The notes under the pieces are model-generated. The model had not been told where the DNA came from, did not search any database, and saw only the letters and a program-made list of their open reading frames with translations. Made by a program: the position numbers and the translations under genes. Of a stretch of DNA of 7,908 nucleotides, positions 1 to 5,803 are shown piece by piece. How positions within the stretch are numbered: the first letter of the stretch is position 1; each line of letters begins with the position of its first letter. The stretch covers positions 1-7,908 of the forward strand of contig JAJZQK010000126.1 in the NCBI GenBank assembly GCA_021847625.1. Direction: 5' to 3'. The DNA is from Chloroflexota bacterium (GTDB lineage: Bacteria; Chloroflexota; FW602-bin22; JAMCYS01).

Positions 1-40
1 GGCCCGCCGGGGCTGTTTTGTGGTTCCGAGAGCGTGCCTC

Positions 41-47
41 AGGAGGT
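41..47 (+). promoter_or_regulatory. Ribosome binding site fixing a TTG start
   Basis: The strong Shine-Dalgarno sequence AGGAGGT lies 8 bases before a TTG codon at 56. No ATG in this frame comes before residue 41 of the product, which would cut off the first strand of the dehydrogenase fold and the zinc-ligand cysteine at residue 37. The site therefore decides in favour of the TTG start. Confidence 0.85.
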
Positions 48-55
48 AGAACGCT

Positions 56-1069
56 TTGCAGGCTGTCCAGTTACTTGGCCCAGGCCAAATCACCTTTGTC
101 GATCTTCCCTCCCGACCCCTAACGGCTAGGCGGCTGCGGATTCGCATCGCCAGCTCAGGCATCTGCGGCTCCGACATGGCGGCGCTGCGTGGCGCCAATC
201 CCTTCATGCGGTTCCCGGTAGTGCCCGGCCACGAGCTGAGTGGCACGGTGGCCGAGACTGCCGCCGGCTCGCAGTTCAAGGTTGGAGAGCGGGTCTTCGC
301 CCGCCCGCTCAACTCCTGCGGCGTCTGCCGAGCCTGCCGGGAGAAAGAGTACAACCACTGCCTCAACCTGACGATCTTGGGCGTGCACGTGGACGGCGCC
401 TACGCCGAGGAGGTGGTCGTGCCCGAGGGCACGGTGCGCCGGCTGCCGGACGCGATGTCGTTCGACGAGGGCGCTATGGTCGAGCCCGCCGCGGTGGCAG
501 TGCACTCCACCAACCGCTCGCTGTTGAAGCCGGGCGACGCCGTGGCCGTGTTGGGCGCGGGCGTCATCGGCAACCTGATCGTGCAGGTCACCAAGGCCAA
601 GGGCGCGGGTTTCGTGATGGCAACCGACGTCATCGACGAGCGCCTGGCCCTGGCCCGGCAGCTCGGAGCCGATCTGACCGCCAACGTGCTCAAGGATGAC
701 CCGGTCAAGGTCGGGCTCGCCGCGGTCGAGGGCTTCGACGTCATCTTCGACGTCGCCGGTCCCCAGCACACGCTGAGCCAGGCCGTGGCGATGGCGCGGC
801 CGGGCGCCCGCATCGTCATGATGGTGCCGCCGGAGACGCCCACGCTCGAGGTGAAGGACTACACGCCGATCTTCCGCAAGGAATTGACGCTGCGCTGGAC
901 GCGCGTCTACGACGCCGACTTCGACGACGCGGCGCCGCTAATCCAGAGCGGTAAGTTGAACGTGAAGCCTTTGATTACCCATGCCTTCCCGCTGGCCCGC
1001 TACGAGGAGGCGATCGAGACGGTCCGCAGCCGCAGCGGCAACGCGATCAAGGTGATGCTGCACTGCTAG
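56..1069 (+). CDS. Zinc-dependent medium-chain alcohol dehydrogenase
   Basis: This 337-residue protein is a complete member of the MDR (zinc alcohol/polyol dehydrogenase) superfamily, of usual length. The N-terminal GroES-like domain shows the catalytic zinc signature: Cys37 in CGSD, His59-Glu60 in GHE, and Glu143 in the EP motif. A structural zinc lobe is formed by Cys88, Cys91, Cys94 and Cys102. The Rossmann domain follows, with GAGVIG at 167-172 and an acidic Asp191 at the end of the second strand, which in this family favours NAD over NADP. The enzyme should reversibly oxidise a secondary alcohol, polyol or hydroxy-amino acid in the cytoplasm; threonine, sorbitol or idonate dehydrogenase-like annotations are all possible and I cannot choose between them. 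Translation begins at TTG behind a strong ribosome binding site. A perfect palindrome sits 8 bases after the stop, so it may be transcribed separately from the following genes. Confidence 0.93.
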   Translation: MQAVQLLGPGQITFVDLPSRPLTARRLRIRIASSGICGSDMAALRGANPFMRFPVVPGHELSGTVAETAAGSQFKVGERVFARPLNSCGVCRACREKEYNHCLNLTILGVHVDGAYAEEVVVPEGTVRRLPDAMSFDEGAMVEPAAVAVHSTNRSLLKPGDAVAVLGAGVIGNLIVQVTKAKGAGFVMATDVIDERLALARQLGADLTANVLKDDPVKVGLAAVEGFDVIFDVAGPQHTLSQAVAMARPGARIVMMVPPETPTLEVKDYTPIFRKELTLRWTRVYDADFDDAAPLIQSGKLNVKPLITHAFPLARYEEAIETVRSRSGNAIKVMLHC

Positions 1070-1076
1070 TGCCGAC

Positions 1077-1098
1077 GGCCCGCTCCGCGGAGCGGGCC
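1077..1098. terminator. Perfect 22-bp palindrome, possible terminator
   Basis: The two halves GGCCCGCTCCG and CGGAGCGGGCC are exact reverse complements and begin 8 bases after the TAG of the first dehydrogenase. As RNA it would form a very stable GC stem with a short loop. No run of T follows, so it is not a textbook intrinsic terminator. It could stop transcription weakly, protect the 3' end of the message, or be part of a repeat family. Confidence 0.5.
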
Positions 1099-1523
1099 AC
1101 TCCGATTCCACGCCGTAGGGGCGGGCACAGAGGCCAACTGCTCCAACTGATTCACGCCCGCTCGACGGTGATAACGGCTGGAACGCTCAAGAGGCCGCTT
1201 CCGGGGTAGCGCGGGGGCTTGTCCCCCGTGGCGTGGCCTGTGTGATCAAGAAGACCAGGGAAGCTCGTTTCTTGAGGGGTGATCACGCGACCGGGCTGCG
1301 GGGGATGCCGCTCCCGGGTGGCGACCCCCGCGCTACGTCCAAAGACATCACCGAGCCGCCGCGGCAGCGACCAGCTGGAACAGACGGTACAGAGCCCGGC
1401 CCCGTCAATTCGTGGCCGGTGACCCGCCCAATGCGCATCACGCATCCCTGCGATGCGGCAGTCTGGCCCTTACCCCAGGCTTCCGTGGGAGAGGTAAACG
1501 GAGTATCAGGAGACTATTCGACC
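1099..1523. other. Non-coding gap between the two dehydrogenases
   Basis: Together with the palindrome before it, this stretch makes a 454-base gap. It contains an imperfect inverted pair (CCGTAGGGGCGGGC at 1113-1126 against GCCCGCTCGACGG at 1156-1168) and the 131-bp repeat at 1206-1336. The dehydrogenase frame downstream is open as far back as 1233, but the family's N-terminus begins at 1524 and the upstream codons run through the repeat, so I treat them as non-coding. From 1337 to 1500 I see no convincing promoter, RNA gene or protein homology. Confidence 0.6.
1206..1336. repeat. REPIN-like inverted pair of hairpin units
   Basis: The outer ends are an exact 12-bp inverted repeat, GTAGCGCGGGGG at 1206-1217 and CCCCCGCGCTAC at 1325-1336. 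Each end begins its own hairpin: on the left GGGGG (1213-1217) pairs with CCCCC (1223-1227) across a 5-base loop; on the right GCGGGGG (1298-1304) pairs with CCCCCGC (1325-1331) across a longer loop. The centre is also palindromic: GTGATC at 1242-1247 matches GATCAC at 1281-1286, and AAGAA matches TTCTT. Two similar hairpin units in opposite orientation are the plan of REP doublets (REPINs) and of small non-autonomous elements. Family membership in the genome is inferred, not seen. Confidence 0.6.
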
Positions 1524-2783
1524 ATGCCAACCGTGCAAGCCGCGGTCCTGCTGGGGCCCGGCAAGATGGAGATCCGCGAGTTTCCCAAGCCCGAGCTGGC
1601 GGCGGATGCCATCTGGCTGAAAGTGGAATACGCCGGCGTCTGCGGCACCGACAAGCACTACTACGAAGGCCACAGCCGGCTGCCCTTCGAGATGATCGCC
1701 GGCCATGAGATCGTGGGCACCGTGGCCGAGCTGGGCCCGCGCGCCAACGAGTCCATGACCGTCGTGGGCGGGCCGCTCAAGGAGGGCGACCGAGTAACGG
1801 TCGCGCCCTCCTCGCGCCCCTGCGGCAAGTGCTGGTTCTGTCTCAACGTGCCCACCCGGCCGATGCTCTGCCCCAACCGCATAATCTACGGCCTGGGCAA
1901 CACCGAGAAGCCGCCCTATCTTCTGGGAGGCTTTGCCGAGTACGTCTACCTGCACGGCGCCTCCTACGTCTTCAAGCTCGCTGACGTGATGCCCTCCGAA
2001 CTGGCCGTGCTGGCCGAACCGATGGCGCCCGCCTACAGGGCGATCACCCGGGCCTTCCCCGCCGGCCTGCCCATCCACGGGGAAGGGTACGGTCCCAACA
2101 AGAGTGTGGTCGTACTGGGCGCCGGCACGGTCGGCCTGCTGGCCATCGTCGCCTTCAAGCATACCGGCGCGGGCAGGGTGATCGCCGTGGACGTGCTGGA
2201 TAGCCGCCTGGAGCTGGCTAGGCGAATGGGGGCGGACGAGCTATTGAACGCCAAGAGCACGACTGTGGCCGAACGAGTCGCGGCCGTCCGGGAGTTGACC
2301 GAGGGGGTGGGCTGCGACATCCTCTTCGACGCCGCCGGCGTGCCCGCCGCCTTCCGCGAGGGCCTGGAGATGGTGCGCCGGGGCGGCACGGTCGTGGAGG
2401 TCGGCCACTTCGTAGATACCGGCGGCCTGGATCTGCACCCGCACGAGATACTGCAGAAGGACCTGACGATTCACGGCAGTCTGGGCTATCCACCGCTCAC
2501 TTTCCGGGAGGCACTGGCGCTGCTCCAAGCCACGCGAGCGCCCGTGCGCGACCTGGTGACGCACGTGTTCTCTCTGGCGGAAACGGAGAAGGCCCTCCAG
2601 GTTTCGGGCACTGAAGGCAGCTGCAAGGTCGTGATCAAGCCCCAGCCTGCGATAACGAGGGAGGATAATGAAGCGAGTCAGCCGCGAACAGCACACCCAC
2701 ATCTTCGCCCCCCACGTGCCGCCGGTTCTCACCGTCGAGCCCGGCGAGACGTTGGCGATGGAGACGCTCGACACCACCCATAG
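1524..2783 (+). CDS. Zinc-dependent alcohol dehydrogenase with run-on C-terminus
   Basis: This is a second MDR-family zinc dehydrogenase, 419 codons as read, with a recognisable domain of about 373 residues. Catalytic zinc ligands are Cys40 (CGTD), His61-Glu62 (GHE) and Glu165 (EP). The structural zinc lobe is Cys100, Cys103, Cys106 and Cys116, with two more residues before the last cysteine than in the upstream enzyme. The cofactor loop GAGTVG is at 199-204 and Asp223 suggests NAD. The start is ATG 1524, 10 bases after AGGAGA, because family similarity begins there although the frame is open further upstream. The family's usual ending (KVVIKP, residues 368-373) is followed by about 46 arginine- and proline-rich residues that simply overlap the amidase gene. 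Both other frames stop at once (TAA at 2653 and at 2666), so a one-base indel or a recently lost stop is likely. Substrate is unknown; it is probably translated together with the amidase. Confidence 0.88.
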   Translation: MPTVQAAVLLGPGKMEIREFPKPELAADAIWLKVEYAGVCGTDKHYYEGHSRLPFEMIAGHEIVGTVAELGPRANESMTVVGGPLKEGDRVTVAPSSRPCGKCWFCLNVPTRPMLCPNRIIYGLGNTEKPPYLLGGFAEYVYLHGASYVFKLADVMPSELAVLAEPMAPAYRAITRAFPAGLPIHGEGYGPNKSVVVLGAGTVGLLAIVAFKHTGAGRVIAVDVLDSRLELARRMGADELLNAKSTTVAERVAAVRELTEGVGCDILFDAAGVPAAFREGLEMVRRGGTVVEVGHFVDTGGLDLHPHEILQKDLTIHGSLGYPPLTFREALALLQATRAPVRDLVTHVFSLAETEKALQVSGTEGSCKVVIKPQPAITREDNEASQPRTAHPHLRPPRAAGSHRRARRDVGDGDARHHP

Positions 2784-3561
2784 CAGCGTGCGCCAGCCCG
2801 AGGACGTGGTGACCTACATTCGGACCCGCAAGCCCCGCGAAGTCAACCCGGCCGCCGGCCCCGTCTACGTCTCGGGGGCCGAGCCTGGCGATACGCTAGT
2901 GGTCGAGATTCTGGACGTCAAGCTGGACGACTTTGGCAGTCTGAGGATCATGCCGGGGCGCCTGGGCGTGCTGACGGCAGAGATGAACGTGCCGCATTGC
3001 CGCATCGTGCGCATCGAGGGCGGCCGGGCCGTGTTCAGCCCGAGCATCTCCTTCCCAGTGCGGCCGATGGTGGGTGTAATCGCTACCACCCCGGCGGAGG
3101 GCGAGGCGAACACTGCCGACCCCACGGACGTGGGCAGTAACCTGGATCACAACGACGTCACCGTGGGTACCAAGGTCTACCTGCCCGTGCACGTGCCGGG
3201 GGCGCTGTTCGGCTTGGGTGACCTGCACGCCTCGATGGGCGACGCCGAGGTAACGGGCAACGGCATCGAAATCGGCGGCTGCACCACCGTACGGGTCGAG
3301 TTGCTCAAGGGACGGCACTGGCCCCGACCCTGGTTGGAGACCGCCGAGAGCTGGATCACCACCGGCAGCGCCGCGAGCATTGAAGACGCGGTCCAGGTGG
3401 CGGTGCGCGACATGGTGGATTTCCTGGCCGAGCGCCTGGCGGTAAGCCGAGAAGACGCTTACATGCTGGTGAGCGCTCGCGGTGACGTGCGGCTCGGCCA
3501 GGCCTGCCGCGGCATGGACGCCACGGCGCGCGTGCTCTTCCCCAAGTTGCCTGTTCGTTGA
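2668..3561 (+). CDS. Acetamidase/formamidase family protein
   Basis: This 297-residue protein belongs to the FmdA/AmdA acetamidase-formamidase family, whose members hydrolyse small aliphatic amides to the acid plus ammonia in the cytoplasm. Recognisable stretches are NPAAGPVYVSGAEPGDTL near residue 60, the block LPVHVPGALFGLGDLHASMG around residues 171-190, and the following GDAEVTGNGIEIGG. The length fits the short bacterial form of the family rather than the ~400-residue mycobacterial form. The ATG is preceded by GAGGGAGG at 2658-2665. It lies inside the 3' run-on of the upstream dehydrogenase, and the sequence TAATG at its start would be a coupled stop-start if that gene were in the neighbouring frame. 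Many family members have no tested substrate, so formamide or acetamide should be taken as a family label only. Its TGA stop doubles as part of the -35 box of the next promoter. Confidence 0.9.
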   Translation: MKRVSREQHTHIFAPHVPPVLTVEPGETLAMETLDTTHSSVRQPEDVVTYIRTRKPREVNPAAGPVYVSGAEPGDTLVVEILDVKLDDFGSLRIMPGRLGVLTAEMNVPHCRIVRIEGGRAVFSPSISFPVRPMVGVIATTPAEGEANTADPTDVGSNLDHNDVTVGTKVYLPVHVPGALFGLGDLHASMGDAEVTGNGIEIGGCTTVRVELLKGRHWPRPWLETAESWITTGSAASIEDAVQVAVRDMVDFLAERLAVSREDAYMLVSARGDVRLGQACRGMDATARVLFPKLPVR

Positions 3562-3586
3562 CCGGCCTGACGGCGGTGCCTATAAT
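3558..3586 (+). promoter_or_regulatory. Near-consensus sigma70 promoter for the oxidoreductase
   Basis: A -35 box TTGACC (3558-3563, five of six consensus bases) is separated by exactly 17 bases from a perfect -10 box TATAAT (3581-3586). Transcription would start near 3593, leaving a leader of about 70 bases before the ATG at 3664. The -35 box overlaps the TGA stop of the amidase gene. In such GC-rich DNA a chance match of this quality is unlikely. It suggests that the oxidoreductase gene has its own promoter besides any read-through. Confidence 0.75.
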
Positions 3587-3604
3587 GGAGGCAATGGCGG
3601 GCCA

Positions 3605-3622
3605 GCGCCCGACCGCGGGCGT
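3605..3622 (+). other. Hairpin in the oxidoreductase leader
   Basis: CGCCCG at 3606-3611 pairs with CGGGCG at 3616-3621 around the tetraloop ACCG, and a G-T wobble at 3605/3622 extends it. It lies between the predicted transcription start and the ribosome binding site AGGAGGAGG at 3648-3656. It may only stabilise the leader. It is too small to be called a riboswitch. Confidence 0.35.
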
Positions 3623-3663
3623 GCCGGCCTGTTGCAGAGATTAGTCCAGGAGGAGGCGCGTCA

Positions 3664-5505
3664 ATGGCCGGAGGCTACGTAGGCAAGGTCCTCTGGGTGG
3701 ACCTCAGCTCGGGCAAGATCGTCGAGGAAGGGCTTGACGAGAAGGAAAGCCGCCAGTACATCGGCGGCTACGGCACGGGCGCCAAGACGCTGTTCGACCG
3801 CCAGAAGGCCAAGGTCGATCCGCTCGGCCCCGAGAACACGCTCGGCATCCTCACCGGTCCCCTGACCGGCACCCCCGCGATCATCGGCTCCCGCTTCGTC
3901 GCCGTGGCTAAGTCACCGCTCACCGGCACCTGGGGCGACGCCAACTGCGGCGGCTATTTCGGCCCGCGGATGAAGTTCGCCGGTGTCGACGGCGTTTACT
4001 TCACCGGCAAGGCCGATAAGCCGGTCTACCTGCTCATCGACGACGGCAAGGCCGAACTGAAGGATGCCTCGCACCTCTGGGGCAAGGACACCATCCAGAC
4101 CCGCGATTGGGTGAAGGCGGAGTACGGCGCCAAAGCGGAGGAGGCTTGCATCGGTCCCGCTGGCGAGATGCAATCGCTCATCGCCTGCATCATTAACGAC
4201 TACGGGCGCGCCGCCGGCCGTTCCGGTCTGGGCGCCGTGATGGGCTCCAAGCGCCTCAAGGCCGTGGTCGTGCGCGGCGACAAGAAGCCACCCCTCGCCA
4301 ACCCCGAGCGCATGCAGCAGCTGCGCAAAGAGTATGCCCGCAAGTGGATGGGCGGCGACTACGAGGGCATGTCGAAGTACGGCACCGTCAACATCGAGGC
4401 CGGCTCCAACACCTCCGGCGACTCGCCGGTCAAGAACTGGTCAGGCGCGGGCCCGGTGGACTTCCCCACAGTGGACAAGATCGCGGCCGAGTCGGTGGTG
4501 GCCGAGCAACAGAAGAAATACCACTGCTGGCAGTGCACCATCGGTTGTGGCGGCGAGATGAAGGCCAAAGACGGTCGCGCCAAGTTCTGCCACAAGCCTG
4601 AGTACGAGACCATTTGCGCGACGGGCAACATGTGCCTCAACGACGACCTGGAGTCGATCGTTCAGGTCAACGACATCGTCAACGCCTACGGACTAGACAG
4701 CATCTCCGCCCCCTGTGCGATTGCCTTCGCCATCGACTGCTACGAGCACGGGGTCATCGACAGGGTCGACACCGATGGTCTGGAACTCACCTGGGGCAAC
4801 GCCCAGGCCATCGTCAATCTGTGCGGTATGATCGCCCGGCGCGAGGGCTTCGGCGCGGTGCTGGCTGACGGGGTTCGCGTAGCGGCGCAGCGCATCGGCC
4901 GCGGCGCCGAGCAATACGCCATCCACATCCAGGGCCAGGAAGTACCGATGCACGACCCACGGCACTGGCCGGGCCTGGCGATGAACTACCAGCTGGATGC
5001 CACGCCGGCCCGCCACACCCAGGGCGGCGAGATGATCAAGTGGGTGGACCACCAGTTCCCACCCTACGACAAGTACGACTACTCGGCCAAGGGGGCGATG
5101 CATAAGCAAATCTCGGGGGCCGTGCACGTCGTCAACTCGGCCGGGCTCTGCCTGTTCGGCTACCTATGCTACCCGCTGCAATCGGTAGCCGACTTCATGA
5201 CGGCAGCCACCGGCTGGGATTTCGACTACGACGAGATCTTCGTCGCGGGCGAGCGCATTGCCAACATCCGCCACGCCTTCAACCTGCGTGAGGGGCTGAA
5301 CCCGTTGCGCTGCTACGTGCCGCCGCTGTTGCTGGGTAACCCGCCCATGACCACGAGGGACGTGGGCGGGGTGTCCATAGATGCTGCTAAGCAAAACGCC
5401 GATTACCTCAAGCACATGGCCTGGGACCCCGAGACGGCGATGCCCAGTCCGGCCAGGCTGGAGGAGCTCGGCATGGCCGACGTGGCCCGGGGGTTGGGAC
5501 TGTAG
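3664..5505 (+). CDS. Tungsten-containing aldehyde:ferredoxin oxidoreductase family protein
   Basis: This 613-residue protein is a full-length member of the AOR family, which oxidises aldehydes to carboxylates with a tungsten bis-pyranopterin centre and passes electrons through a [4Fe-4S] cluster to ferredoxin. The N-terminal cofactor-binding domain (GKVLWVDLSSGKIVEE onward) is intact. Cluster ligands are Cys288, Cys291 and Cys295 (CWQCTIGC) with Cys496 in the GLC motif; the first three match the numbering I recall for the Pyrococcus furiosus enzyme. PEYE at 312-315 (Glu313) and His451 lie where the active-site acid and histidine are expected. Both pterin-side DxxGL motifs carry Asn in place of Asp (N340 in NAYGLD, N491 in NSAGLC). 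The substrate cannot be told from sequence, and no small ferredoxin-like partner gene sits beside it. The start is supported by AGGAGGAGG at 3648-3656, and a good promoter lies upstream. Confidence 0.94.
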   Translation: MAGGYVGKVLWVDLSSGKIVEEGLDEKESRQYIGGYGTGAKTLFDRQKAKVDPLGPENTLGILTGPLTGTPAIIGSRFVAVAKSPLTGTWGDANCGGYFGPRMKFAGVDGVYFTGKADKPVYLLIDDGKAELKDASHLWGKDTIQTRDWVKAEYGAKAEEACIGPAGEMQSLIACIINDYGRAAGRSGLGAVMGSKRLKAVVVRGDKKPPLANPERMQQLRKEYARKWMGGDYEGMSKYGTVNIEAGSNTSGDSPVKNWSGAGPVDFPTVDKIAAESVVAEQQKKYHCWQCTIGCGGEMKAKDGRAKFCHKPEYETICATGNMCLNDDLESIVQVNDIVNAYGLDSISAPCAIAFAIDCYEHGVIDRVDTDGLELTWGNAQAIVNLCGMIARREGFGAVLADGVRVAAQRIGRGAEQYAIHIQGQEVPMHDPRHWPGLAMNYQLDATPARHTQGGEMIKWVDHQFPPYDKYDYSAKGAMHKQISGAVHVVNSAGLCLFGYLCYPLQSVADFMTAATGWDFDYDEIFVAGERIANIRHAFNLREGLNPLRCYVPPLLLGNPPMTTRDVGGVSIDAAKQNADYLKHMAWDPETAMPSPARLEELGMADVARGLGL

Positions 5506-5575
5506 GGTCGGGATCGTAGATTCGATTCCTCACCCCTTGACGCGTAAGTCTAACGAGCCAAGGAGCGGTGATATT

Positions 5576-5712
5576 GTCATTCTTCGCCCGCCTACGGCGG
5601 GCTCAGAATCTGGTGGATGGTGGCAGAATGGGCGCACGTCAGTCCGGGTGACCAAGAACTGCCTGTCGCCAGTGAAGCAGATTCTTCGGCTCCTTCGAAG
5701 CCTCAGAATGAC
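5576..5712. repeat. Double-hairpin palindromic element (REPIN/MITE-like)
   Basis: The gap between the oxidoreductase and the aminotransferase (5506-5803) holds two hairpins of the same plan. Left: ATTCT (5579-5583), TC, GCCCGCC, loop TAC, GGCGGGC, TC, AGAAT (5605-5609). Right: ATTCT (5681-5685), TC, GGCT, loop, AGCC, TC, AGAAT (5705-5709). Both have the same symmetric TC/TC mismatch, with a different inner stem. The flanks are inverted: GTC at the left edge and GAC at the right edge, CTG after the left hairpin and CAG before the right one. This is the build of a REPIN or small non-autonomous element. The rest of the gap shows only a TTGACG at 5537 without a matching -10, and the ribosome binding site for the next gene. 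Confidence 0.7.
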
Positions 5713-5803
5713 GGCCCCCGAGCGGCAGCAATAGGCAGGCGCCACCAACCTCCCTGGCTCGATCCGGTTTGCCCGCTGGAGGCAGTAGGGCAAGGAGGCA
5801 TCA

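Noticed and set aside
1233..1523. 97-codon N-terminal extension of the second dehydrogenase
   Set aside because: Family similarity and the ribosome binding site both start at 1524, and the extension translates the palindromic repeat.
3587..3663. Molybdenum/tungsten cofactor riboswitch in the oxidoreductase leader
   Set aside because: The leader is only about 70 bases with one 6-bp hairpin, too short for the known cofactor riboswitch.
3482..3682. 66-codon frame between amidase and oxidoreductase
   Set aside because: It overlaps the amidase end, the promoter and the oxidoreductase start, has no ribosome binding site and shows no recognisable protein.
5537..5575. TTGACG followed by GATATT as a promoter for the aminotransferase
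   Set aside because: The spacing is 27 bases, and the 17-base position holds AAGGAG, so there is no usable -10.
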